Below are positions 10,863 through 21,687 of a stretch of DNA of 64,000 nucleotides, one piece after another; position 1 is the stretch's first letter; each line of letters begins with the position of its first letter. A program made the position numbers and the translations under genes. The notes beneath the pieces are model-generated. The model was not told where the DNA came from, did no database searches, and saw nothing but the letters and a program-made list of their open reading frames with translations. Source of the stretch: Haliclona indistincta (Eukaryota; Porifera; Demospongiae; Haplosclerida; Chalinidae); contig OZ024786.1 of NCBI GenBank assembly GCA_964017065.1, positions 8,685,047-8,749,046 on the forward strand, read 5' to 3'.

Positions 10863-13800
10863 TTATTTTAGTTCTTGTTCCATATTCCTAGATCTACTTT
10901 TATATCTTATTTTCACATAAAATATAGATAATAAAAACGTTAGTACTGACACCAACACCAAAAGAAGTAATCCAATTACTATTGTGGCAATTATACCTAC
11001 AGATAAAAAATTAATCATTATTATATCTAGAAAATTATTCATCATAAGTTTACGTGCGAAAGAAGTAATCCAATTACTATTGTGGCAATTATACCTACAG
11101 ATAAAAAATAATTAATTATTATTATATTTATCTAGAAAATCATTCATCATAAGTTTACGTGCAGATAGCAAGAAAGCCATAGTAAACATAATTGTTAGCT
11201 AGAGTAACATCAGTGATCAATAGAGTGTCTATAATCTCCAATACTAGTGTGTACAAATTAAGTGGCATGACTTCTGGTGAGGTTTCACTAAGACGTTTTG
11301 CAATCATGTTGTCTCCACTCATAGTCTATACGTATGGTTTTTCATGAGCAACCTCGGCAGAACTCAAATGCAGCATTTAGACGTGGATATTAGAGGTTAG
11401 ACACACTTGGTAACATGCTCCAATATACCTTTTATATCATGTTGCGTGATGGGTGTATCAAAGGTGCTGCCAATGGTATAAAACGCACTAAAATGCCATG
11501 TGATTGCATCACGAGGACTATATTTCCTTCGATGTTTGATACAGTTCCTCGCACGGACTGCTGGCAAAAAAACTAAGTCTTTAGTGCACGAAAGCATATT
11601 CAACAAAGATCCTACGAGCTAAAGAAACTTTCTCCTAGTTTAGCAAACGTAGAAAACTGAACTGTAACGAGTCCGAGAAAGTGTCCGCTGCGAGTTTCTT
11701 TCCTGCTTTCCATTCTTTGCTTCGCTTTTTCTACGGCCGCTGTCTCTGCACTATACAGCAGATCCTACAATGACCTCGACCTCAGCCACCTCGTGGCCAT
11801 GCGGTTTCACTGACGTCATTTAGCAATGGGATATAAATCAGTTATATCACCTATATATACTAGGGAATTATCCGTTTACAGTCACTCGCACTCGGGCGCT
11901 TTGCGCCCTCATGCTCATCACTGTAGAACTGGATAATTCTCTCGTACGGATGATATAACTATTTCTTACGGGCTCTTGTTGGAAATTGACATGCCCAGAA
12001 CGCAAGCATAATGATGTTTATGCTATGGACTGATTTACAACAATTGGCCTGTTTTAAAGCCATGCAGCTAGCCCTTTTTAAAGTTGTTGATCAGTACAAA
12101 ACATGTACGCATGTTCATATAAGACATTATTTATGGCAAAATGTGCGATGAGGTCGACAAAGCTACTGTCTATGAGCTTCATAATTTTTCTTTCAGGAAG
12201 GTAGATCATTTTGATAGTCTATATGCTCAAAATTAATGAAAAATATTCCATTGGCAATACCTTTAAACACAAGTAGAAAAAGATTTTAACAAAAATGAAA
12301 GAGATTTAGGGTTGGTACATGTATCGAAAAGTATGGAAACAAGATTGTGAACTGAAAGGTAAGTAAACAAGATATGAAATAAAAAGGATTGTAACAATAG
12401 CAGTGTAATGCTACCTCCCTATTAAATTAACCACAACTATCGAAAGTAGTTAATTTAGGGAGGTAGCATTACACTGCTATTGTTACAATCCTCATATCTT
12501 GGTTACTTACCTTTCAGTTCACAATCTTGTTTCCATACTTTTTTGATACATGTACCAACCCTAAATCTCTTTCATTTTTGTTAAAATGTTTTTATTACTT
12601 GTTTATTTTCTTTTTTATTTATTAGCAAGAGTTCAATGGAACACATACCCTGTGCACCATGCAAATGTGCAGAAATTGATGGGAATGCTAGTATGCTACC
12701 CCTAGTGACTTCGGTGTGAACTATAATATTATATTATAATAGAGTTCAGTGAACACATACCAGCACGCATTTAATTATACGTGTTCGCTCAGTCTCACAA
12801 TTGTGGCACACCTATTTTACCAGAATGTTCTAATCGGCGATGTTGCTAATAGGAATACATGGCCATAGCACGCAACAGGAGACTTTCTCGACTTTGCAGG
12901 CGTCTTTCAAAGAATAAATATTCAACAACCAAGCTGTTGAGCGCTATTTCATGAAATCTTCAAGCAGTAAGGCACCAAACAGCCGCGTTTTTTGTACACA
13001 CACATACATACAGACGAAGCCAAACGCTTAACCCTCCGGTGCCTACGCACCCAGGGTAATGACTTAGTTGGCACTTATGCTAATACAGTGTAAAGATAAC
13101 TATTCCAGACTGCACTGCACTCGATCGGTTCTGCACTGCATGCAGCAGCAGCAACACTGCCAACACGTACCTTGCAGCATTAGCTAAGCTCAAGCTAGCA
13201 TTCTTACAAGCCTGAACAGGCAAATCTAATGTAAAAGTGAATTGTCTACTGTGAACACAACAGCAGCACTCGCGTTCCAAGCATTTTGTACTAAGCTGCT
13301 CCGCTAGCTGTTTCATCAGCTTTTAGCTGCTAAAAAGGCTTGTACCTCTACAGTTTGCGCTGCAGTGAAGTGTGTGAGTCCAGAAAATGCTCATCAATGT
13401 GACATGCATAAGCTTTCCCAGGTTTTCAACATGAGAGAATGGGTTGCTATAGGTACCGCTTACGTCATCAAACATTCCTGATTACAACTCATTTGATGGC
13501 ATTTAAGGGGGCGGGTACACGAATTTTTGCCGTTTTGTACAGTTTTTAAAATATGCATAAAATGCTTATTTCTAAAGCTTTGCTAAAGAACTAAAGTTTT
13601 AATGAAATATAACACATCAGTGCATGTTTAGCGCGATTTTGTCCAGGTACAGATTTGTATGTGCGTAGTTATCATAAATTTTTAGAATATTATGATTTAA
13701 CGTTTTCTTTCTACAGGAAATGTTTGCAGATGCTGAAATTTCGCCAGTAGCAATAGATTGCCTATGTCCAAAAACGGTTGGATGGATTTGGCGTGCAGTT

Positions 13801-16800
13801 GCGCTGAAGCATTTTTGTCACTATAATAGCTATTATTTTTTGTTTTACTTACAACTGTTAGTATTCATATAATACAAACTCTGTAAGATCGGGCCAAACG
13901 GATCCAACCGATTGTGGTACACATACTTATGATGCTGCAGCCAGACCTTTGATAGCTAAAACTGTTGCAAACGAAAGTAAATCAGCGTTGCAATCACATG
14001 ATACAAGAATACATGTCTGAGCCCTGGCTATAGCTAAGTGACGCAATTCTACGCAGAAGCCGGCTTGCACTGCGTTTACACTAGCGCATTTTTGTGGTGA
14101 CCACAGGTTATGAATATTATGCATATTAATTAACGTACCCGCCACCTTAACCAGACTCTCTCCCCTAGCTTGCAGTGGGTGGGGTCTGTCATGCGAGACT
14201 ACAGTGAAACCGCTCTTAGCGGACACCCCTCTCCAGAGGACACCCTCTCTATAATGGACACTTACTGAATCCTATTATAACCCACATAATATCAAGGGCT
14301 TATCGAGCCGCGAAGCGGCGAGAGGGTATGCAACTAATGTAGACGGCATAGTGCTGAGTGTTACTATAAATAGAATTTATAACTATTAATAAGTTAATGT
14401 TTCCGGTTGGTCACGTGTACTAGCATGATCTGCTGAGAGCGCGCGTGTACTGACGATGTCGCCATCGATACTGTACAGAGTGTACTCATAGGTGTTTTAG
14501 ATGCAGTAGATCCAGGTAAACTGCTAGTATGCTTATCCATTGGCACTGAGTCACTAGCTGCCACTCTTGATACGCGCTGCCGCCCTGTGATAACCGGAAG
14601 TAAGTGCACACTTTTGCGAACGGCTGTTTATGTTAAGTTTACGTGATTATACGGATAACTATTTATAGTAACACTCAGCACTATGCCGTCTACACTAAGG
14701 TATTCAGAGTTGCATGCCCTCTAGCCTCTAAGGTTCGATGAGCCCTTGATAATACATAATAAACCCCTGACCAGAGGACACCCTCTCTATAATGGACAAT
14801 TTTGTTGGTCCCAATGGTGTCCGCCTTAGAGAGGTTCCACTATAAGGCATTTATGCGAATTGTACTCCTAGTACAATTAGTATGAAATGAGCATGAGCGA
14901 GCACTTAAAATTACATTGTTTTATTGATAATGATGTGTACACACAATTCAGTAGAATCAATGTGCCACCTGATTCTTGCTCAAAAATACGTGGGTGAGCA
15001 TAGCAACACAAGGCACTTAGCGTCTGGTCTCCTGCCGACTAGTGTTAGTGAACAAATAACCAACCATCTCATGCTCAATGACGAGTACCCGACGTAAACA
15101 ACCACATGTATACATAGCTCATGGACAAGCTGATACAGGTTAGGAGACATACCAGGTGACTGTATTCACCGACTTTAGAGCGTACAGCATCATCTTCACG
15201 ATACGATTAGTGTGACGCAAATAACACAGCGGTTTTTTGACATTCCAAGAAATTTTGTAGCAGGCTCTAATACGAGCTTGATCACAAGAACGCTAATACA
15301 TTGCATTTTAGCTGCCATTCTTTTGTGCATCCCTACATAGAGATGCACTACTGTACGTCCCAAAAAACATCTTAAATGCCTGTATGATACACTATGGGAT
15401 TCTTTACAAATAGGCAGTACAGTTAGTAATAATTTATTTTAATACCTGGATGTATAGGAGAAGATCCGTTTGTTGGATTGGGTACTTCATTTGAGGTATA
15501 GGTGCCTGCAATTATTATCATGTGAAATTCTTCTTAGAACACATAATAAGGTACATTAGTACCACCAAATCATCTTCTATGTACTAGTTAAAGCATCGTG
15601 TCAAAAGTTCTATTGTGTATAATTGCACTAGGGGTGTTTCAAGAGGCAAACAAAGCACGAGGCGAAGCTGAGTGCTCTATTTGTTGTCAAGATAAAAATT
15701 AAGTCCAAAGTACAACTAATTCCTTTCTGCTGCTAGCATGTTTATAGATATCTTCCCGAATCACCATTGCTTGAAAGTCCCAGGCAACCAATTTTAAAAT
15801 TAAACTGAGTAGTCTAAACTCAACATTTTACCCTTCATTTTAAGAATTGAAAAGTACATTTAAGTTGAATAAAATAATTGTTAACAAGAAAGGCAACTCT
15901 CCAATCAAAAAACATGTACATTGACCTTCAAAAATTGACCAACAAGGGATCAGAAACAGAAAATCAAATTTAAAGGGCCAAATTTAGACCATACCACCTA
16001 CATTGTCAACTGGTTGAACCAGAAACATAAAATTAACTTTGTGTGTGTAATGGTTGAGCGGAAACAAAACATACCTGTTGGGGAACATAGTGATGATGAA
16101 ATGACAGTAGAGTCAATTGAAGTGTAATGTGATGAAACAGTATTGCCAATACCCATAGAAATAGGAACGATGTCAATTGTTGAGCTAGTAGAAGCAGTAT
16201 CTGTAGATGAAAAAGAAGTATAATACCGTATAGCTAGAAATTTTAGTGGACAAAAATTTGGCGAATATCCCAGATTTTGCGTTTGGCGAGTAATATTTTG
16301 GCGCCCAGCACCTGGCTCACGTATTGCTGTAATAGAAAAACAGATTTTGGCGACTAAAATTTTGGCAGATGCTTGACGATTCGCCAAATCCGCCAAAATT
16401 TTGTCCACCAAAATATCTAGCTGTACGGTAGGTGGTGGAACAGTGTGGCTGGCTCAACAATAGGTGGTTGCTGTAGTTGTTTCAGAAAACAACACAACCA
16501 GGAGACAAAACTAAGTGCCAAACTAGTTACATGCCAAGAAGATAGGTATGCAATATCATTACATGAAGGGATGTTATTATAGAGACATGGTATTGGGAGA
16601 GCTGGCTGTATTTATCATAAAATATATAAGGCACAAGCTAGAAAAAAGGGAATATTAATTGTCAGAATTCAATGCTTCGAACTAGGCATCATCCGTACCA
16701 CTAGTTTGCGCCACAGCATTCAAACCAGCTACATGTAGTAGAAGATTTAATTATTTAATTATCATCACTAGCTATATAAAATTACGGGTTTGAGAAATTT

Positions 16801-18227
16801 TGCAAACCTAAGATTGCTCCGTGCAAACTCAGAATTTTAGCTTTCTTATTGATGGTAGTATTTACTGGTAAAACGTAACCCTTAACCCTGGAGAAAGCTG
16901 TTATAGTAGCCAATACGACCAGGCAATGGCGCCATGACTCATACAAGAAGCTATACAGCTCAAATAGCTAAACCTATTAGTCACGTGATCTCTTAGAGCA
17001 TAGATTTATTACACAAGACAGGATGGGACACTAGCACATTTTCGCACATTAGCACGTGCACTCCTTGTTTCGCTAGCTCCGCGACCTGAGACCAGGCTGA
17101 GCACTGGCCATGGCGATTGCGAGTGAAAAAGAGTTGCTGAAACACCCAGAAATTGTTCATTCGGCGGTGGTACTGGTATTAAAAGATATGACGGCTTTAG
17201 TCTACCGACAGCTCCTGCCCAAATGGCTCGAAAGACAGCCGAGAAACTGCTGGAATGGAACTCTGAAAACAAGGAAGCTTGTTTTCAGAGTTCATGTAAC
17301 TCAGGCACATCCAGGCATATATTATGCACTAGGCACATCTCTCTGCTCTACATCTGTACTGTACTATAGATGCAACCACCAAAGGATGGCGAGTTTATCA
17401 AGGCCCAAACCAACGACTAGAAAAGCAATAGTTTGGGCTTGAATGTTGTAGCGCTGCGTACGATTTTACAGCTCAAAAAATGCTCAATCATGCAACTAGT
17501 ACATCAAGGCATTGCACCAATACCTTTAGAGTCCCAGCAGACATTATTTTGCCACAGGAAAAGCTTACAAATCGCTCTTCTTCGCCTTTAGATCTGTGGA
17601 AGACGGTGACCTTCGCGCCTGCAAGGCGTAAATTTTCGAAACAGGGAGTGTACGCGCGGCTCAAGGCAAGATCAAAGGATTGCGTGGGCAGTGTCCCATC
17701 CTGTCCTGTGTAATAAATCTATGCTTAGAGAAACATGATCACACTTAGGATATGATGTTCCTCTGGCAGGGTTTCAGAGATTATGTGAAAGGCTCTAGTG
17801 ACCACCTATATGGCATAAAGCTGAATTTAGAAGGTTAGTACATATTCATTAACATGCACATGTTATAAAAAATTTTATGTCTCAGGAACAAATTTAAAAT
17901 TAAGAAAGATTACAAACTAAAGTGAAATTTAATGTATACCTTGTAGAACATCGAGTGTTGCTTTAGCTGACAGGGTGTGCGAAGTGTCCGCGTTATGAGC
18001 AATGCAGTAATACTGAAAACCATTGTTTTCCTGTGAGCTTGTTATTGTTAAAGTTGAATTTCTCAGATTTGTTAAACGGTCACGCATTCCTTTTGTGTAT
18101 TTTTCATCCGAAACAGCTGAGCAATTGTTGTAATACCAATCAATGTATAAAGAACAATTTGCTACACAAGTAAAGAATACAACCGTCCCACTTGATACAT
18201 TCTGTGACACTGGTGACTGGGTAATTT
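10863..18227 (-). CDS. Ig-domain single-pass receptor with Ser/Thr stalk, 7 kb, MITE-filled introns
   Basis: Four minus-strand exons with matching phase 1 and good splice signals: 17940-18227 (one Ig domain, Cys in FFTCVAN, Trp in IDWYY, YYCIAH), 16075-16200 (42-codon Ser/Thr-rich stalk), 15446-15505 (20-codon stalk), 10863-10996 (membrane helix rich in Leu/Ile/Val and a short basic tail, then stop). The signal peptide is either in frame just upstream (Met at 18291, hydrophobic MVFKISIICLYL, no intron used) or on an exon not found; an acceptor-like TTACAG precedes the Ig exon. Introns hold several MITEs. The phase pattern and layout match the Ig-FN3 receptors on either side, but no FN3 exon is seen here. 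Linking the last two exons over 4.4 kb is an inference. Confidence 0.55.
10961..11164. repeat. 98-bp tandem duplication over a splice acceptor
   Basis: 10961-11058 and 11059-11164 are near-identical, differing by a few small insertions. The unit carries the acceptor and first codons of the membrane-helix exon, so a second copy of that acceptor lies just upstream on the minus strand. Confidence 0.85.
11842..11961. repeat. Small inverted-repeat element
   Basis: Arms GTTATATCACC...GGGAATTATCC and GGATAATTCTC...GATATAAC fold back on each other. About 120 bp, MITE-like. Confidence 0.5.
12283..12588. mobile_element. Near-perfect long hairpin (copy 1)
   Basis: Arms of about 140 bp pair almost perfectly around a loop near 12440 (centre GGGAGGTAGCATTACACTGC and its complement). 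The same hairpin recurs at 61863-62153. Both are followed by TTTTTATTACTTGTTTATTT and later by the sequence starting AATGACTTAGTTGGCACTTA (13059 here), so this is one part of a larger element. The stretch 12622-13058 is an extra insert absent from the other copy. Confidence 0.75.
13059..13330. repeat. Repeat shared with the FIH intron (62173 onward)
   Basis: Begins AATGACTTAGTTGGCACTTA and includes CAGCAGCACTCGCGTTCC. Matching sequence lies at 62173-62370 and 63040-63085, where it is split by another element. Confidence 0.65.
13503..14150. mobile_element. TTAA-flanked MITE (copy B)
   Basis: Left end TTAAGGGGGCGGGTACACG, right end CGTACCCGCCACCTTAA. Same terminal type as the copies at 2155 and 53242; TATGAATA lies close to the right end in this family. 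Confidence 0.7.
14202..14842. mobile_element. pogo/Tc1-type MITE with a nested element
   Basis: Left end CAGTGAAACCGCTCTTAGC and right end GCCTTAGAGAGGTTCCACTA are imperfect inverted copies, with TA at both flanks. Repeated GAGGACACCCTCTCTATAAT lies just inside each end. It was interrupted by the element at 14291-14750. Confidence 0.65.
14291..14750. mobile_element. Foldback element nested in the pogo-type MITE
   Basis: Ends ATCAAGGGCTTATCGAGCC and GGTTCGATGAGCCCTTGAT are inverted, as are GTGCTGAGTGTTACTATAAA and its complement inside. A single end of the same family is present at 8690-8720. Confidence 0.65.
16224..16430. mobile_element. MITE next to a stalk-exon splice acceptor
   Basis: Ends TACCGTATAGCTAGAAAT and ATATCTAGCTGTACGGTA; the interior repeats TTTGGCG in both directions. 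It ends about 24 bp from the acceptor of the stalk exon 16075-16200. Confidence 0.65.
16992..17730. mobile_element. Foldback element in the Ig receptor intron
   Basis: About 38-bp inverted ends: ATAGATTTATTACACAAGAC at the left and the complement GTCCTGTGTAATAAATCTAT at the right. No coding capacity recognised. Confidence 0.65.
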
Positions 18228-19255
18228 CTGTAATATGAAAATAAATACACACATTCAAGTACAAACATATTATGCTAATTTTGAATACCATACTAAGGTA
18301 AAAAAGTCACCAATGGGCTGGCAGCATAGAGTACTAAGGTGGACGGATTATACTTGACCTCAATTTTTTTATTCCAATCAACAGTGTTATGAGTTGCGGT
18401 AACATAATTACAGTGAAACCTGCTTAATAAGACCACCCTTCAGACCAAAATTTGTGGCCTTATAGTAGGGCAGATTTTTGGACTATTTTGGAGGAATGGG
18501 GACACACTGGATAAAAGCACCAAACTTTTTCCTGCATGTCCTTGGGTACTAAGCTTTGCTTTTTTAATAGGACCCAATCGCGTAGTGCATTCTGACAACT
18601 TTTATGGTACTTTTATATTTTAACGTTCATGAATAATTAATGAGTACATACATAAACCATTTCTCAACTGGCTAAAACTTACTCTACTATGTACTTCTAC
18701 TGGTATATTAAATAATGAATCATCCCCAGCAATGGTTTTGTTGGTTACTTCAGTGTTATAAAATGAAAAGAACATTTTAGTTGCATTATATACTGACAAG
18801 TATATTATTAAGTTCAGTGCATGACCAGTTAGCCATAGATAAATACCCCATAGATAAATACCCCATGTACATGGGGTATTTATCTATGAGTTCGCTTATT
18901 TCTTGCAAGTACATCTGCACCACAGCCTTTCTCACTTTTACATCCACACTTAACTAGTTCAAGGCATGCTTCGTTGGCTATTGGTTGTGTCATCCAAATA
19001 GGCATCTATTTCTGCCGCTGCAAGTCCATCCCCAAAGATTCTGGAGTAGGTCTCCACTGTTCACCTGTAGCCCAGATACTAACCTGATAAGCACCTTGCC
19101 TTGCATGTCGAAATAGAGCATTGGCTGTCAGTGGAATGTATTCCATAGTTTTGCTTTCTTGACAAATAGTTCCATTCTTGCTTCATCGATGAGTTCAAAC
19201 CTGCTACTCTTGCTGTGAAGGCAGCCTACAATTGCTACTCAGATGTTTCCATAGC

Positions 19256-19620
19256 ATTTCTTACAGTCTTTCTTGCACTATCTTACAGTATTTCCAGCAC
19301 TATCTTACAGTCTTTCTTGCACATCTTACAGTATTTCTTGCACTATACATGTATATCTTACAGCATTTCTTGCACTATCTTACAGCATTTCTTGCACTAC
19401 CTTAAAAACTTTCTTGCACTATCTTACAGCCTTTCTTGCACTATCTTACAAACTTTCTTGCACTATCTTACAGCCTTTCTTGCACTAACTTAAAGTCTTT
19501 CTTGGACTATCTTAATTTCTTAAAGTCTTTCTTGCACTATCTTAAACAGTCTTTCTAGCACTATCTACAGTATTTCTAGCACTATCTTACCGCCTTTTTT
19601 GCAGTATCTTACAGCTTTTC
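19256..19620 (+). repeat. About 20-bp tandem repeat
   Basis: Degenerate unit TTTCTTGCACTATCTTACAG, roughly 17 copies, inside the foldback element. Confidence 0.85.
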
Positions 19621-19999
19621 ATAATGAGTAGCAGTTTTGAGCAGTATCTGGGCAACAAGAGAACAGTGGAGGCCTATATACTCCAGAATCTTGGGGACTT
19701 GCATGAACTGACAGCAGCAGAAATAGATGGCTATTTGGATGACACAACCAATAGCCAAAAAAGTATGCCTTGAACTAGTTAAGTGTGGATGTAAAAGTGA
19801 GAAAGGCTGTGGACCTGTGGTGCAGATGTACTTGCAAGAAATTAAGCTAACTGGTCATGCACTGAACTTTGTAAATATACTTGTCAGTATAATGCGGCAA
19901 ACTAATAGCTAATATTGAGGGACACCTAAGGTGGGCTGGTGGGCTGGAGTACTTGTGATGTTTTTTCCTCCTGCTCTGGGACTCAATGTTTTTTCCTCC

Positions 20000-20061
20000 T
20001 GCTCTGGGACTCGAACCAGTGTCCTCCGGGTTATAAACTCTACCAGTTGAACCACAGAGCA
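20000..20061 (-). tRNA. tRNA-like relic (pseudo-tRNA or SINE head)
   Basis: On the minus strand a perfect 7-bp acceptor stem (TGCTCTG/CAGAGCA), an A-box-like TGGTTCAACTGG and a perfect B-box GGTTCGAGTCC are present. At 62 nt it is too short: the anticodon stem is missing bases, so it is unlikely to be a working tRNA. Part of it is repeated at 19968-19990, which fits a tRNA-derived SINE head. Confidence 0.5.
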
Positions 20062-21208
20062 CCCACTTTTCATTTATAACACTGAAGTAACCAACAAAAT
20101 CATTGCAGGGATGATTCATTATTTAATATACCAGTAGAAGTACATAGTAGAGTAAGTTTTAGCCAGTTGAGAAATGGTTTATGTACAAAATGTATGTGCT
20201 CATTAATTATTCATGAACGTTAAAATATAAAATTACCATAAAAGTTGTCAGAATGCACTACACGATTGGGTCCTAATAAAAAATCAAAGCTTACTACCCA
20301 AGGACATGCAGGAAAAAGTTTGTGGTCTTAATAGAGAGTGCCGAAAATCATGTATAAAATAATCGAAAATAATATTGTGACCTTAATATAGAGGTGGTCT
20401 TATTACACAAGCAGTCCTTACGACAGGTTTCACTGTATTTATTAGGTTTGAACGAAAGCAATGGTAGCTACGTGTACATGGTACGAACCGTTTTACAGCC
20501 CGGACCCACTTTAAAACGGGCCTCCGGCTTTAAAGCCGGCATGATTGCATGTATTGATAAATATTATATCCCAGAGCATTACCCCTGTGAACAGTGTATC
20601 CAGGATATTATGATTACTTCTTACTACGGACCGGAAGTGACTTTTAGCCATCCAAGCATGCCAGGTCAAGTGCAGAGTACTATTACCAAGCAGACTGACA
20701 TCACAGTGAATCACGAAGAACTGCACCACAGTGCTTTCTTTGTCATCTTCATGTTATGCCAGCTAGCTATCATTAGGCAGTGTGTAAAATTGTGCTGGAG
20801 GATTCTTCATAGCAGAGTTGCCCAAGTCGCCGATTTCACAGCATAGTACGGGACTAGAAGTCACTAAAGCCACGTTTACATGAGGCATTTAATCCGGTTT
20901 GAAAGCTAGCTCAGTTTGAAACGCGCTTCGTGTGGACGGTCCAAACCAGTTACTAATTAAACCAGATTAGTCAATCCACATCTGGAGGTGGCTTGAAGTG
21001 CGCTTACCGCACGTGTGGATGGGTCAAGCTAACTTAGCTCATTGTTCTCTCGCTTAAGGACGAATTCCCGTGTAATGTTATGAATAAATTTTTATTGCAA
21101 TTCTTTTACCCGCCACCTTAAACTAAAAGTGCTTTAGTATTAGTAAACCAAACAACACTACAGTGTAGCAGCTATACAAGAGGTAGCACAAAAGACGGAG
21201 ACACTATA

Positions 21209-21366
21209 GGCTGGTTTACAATACGATGCAGTGGCTTACGCTACGTTGTGTCAATGCAACGCAGATGTAGAAATTTGTTCTATTTCTGTGTCATGTTGCA
21301 TTGCAATACAATTTGAAATGGCAACACAATGTCGCACAAGCCATTGCAACGTATTGTAAACCAGCC
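21209..21366. mobile_element. 158-bp palindromic MITE
   Basis: Ends GGCTGGTTTACAATACG and CGTATTGTAAACCAGCC are exact inverted copies. Related sequence (TATTGTATTGCAACACAACG) lies at 730-750 in a receptor intron. Confidence 0.75.
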
Positions 21367-21687
21367 CTAAAAGAAGAAGTGTAGGAACTCAAGAAGGAGC
21401 ACATATACTGAGGAATAGTAGATCACGCTCATAATCCATAGGAGTCGTGATTGCTCACGCAGAGCTCGAAGCAGACCAGAAGATAAACACAGAGAATGCC
21501 AAGACTTGCAGAGTCGTGAATATAGCAATCGGAGAGACACAGCCCCATGAAAAAGACCAATCAAGATGGATGGAGAAGGTGTACGTAAAAGGGTCTCTCA
21601 TTGAGAGGAGGCGATCAAGTAATAAAACCGACTGGGTGGAGCTCCGGGCCAATTCAGGAGTCACTATTGGGACTGCCCAATGGGCAA

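Larger units (their letters stand above)
18411..20435. mobile_element. Large pogo/Tc1-type foldback element
   Basis: Ends CAGTGAAACCTGC and CAGGTTTCACTG, flanked by TA on both sides. Long inverted arms: about 18411-18810 pairs with 20080-20435, and 18885-19090 with 19650-19860. The centre holds a tandem array (19256-19620). The right arm has a degraded frame with CGCKSEKGCG, a CXC-like metal-binding pattern often seen in transposon proteins. The 163-bp element at 38476 has the same ends. Confidence 0.7.

Noticed and set aside
19215..19493. Overlapping frames encoding Leu/Ser/Cys-rich repeat proteins
   Set aside because: They are translations of the 20-bp tandem array in a transposon; all frames stay open because the repeat lacks stops.
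20000..20061. Functional tRNA gene
   Set aside because: The boxes and acceptor stem are good, but the anticodon stem is incomplete and it lies in a mobile element.
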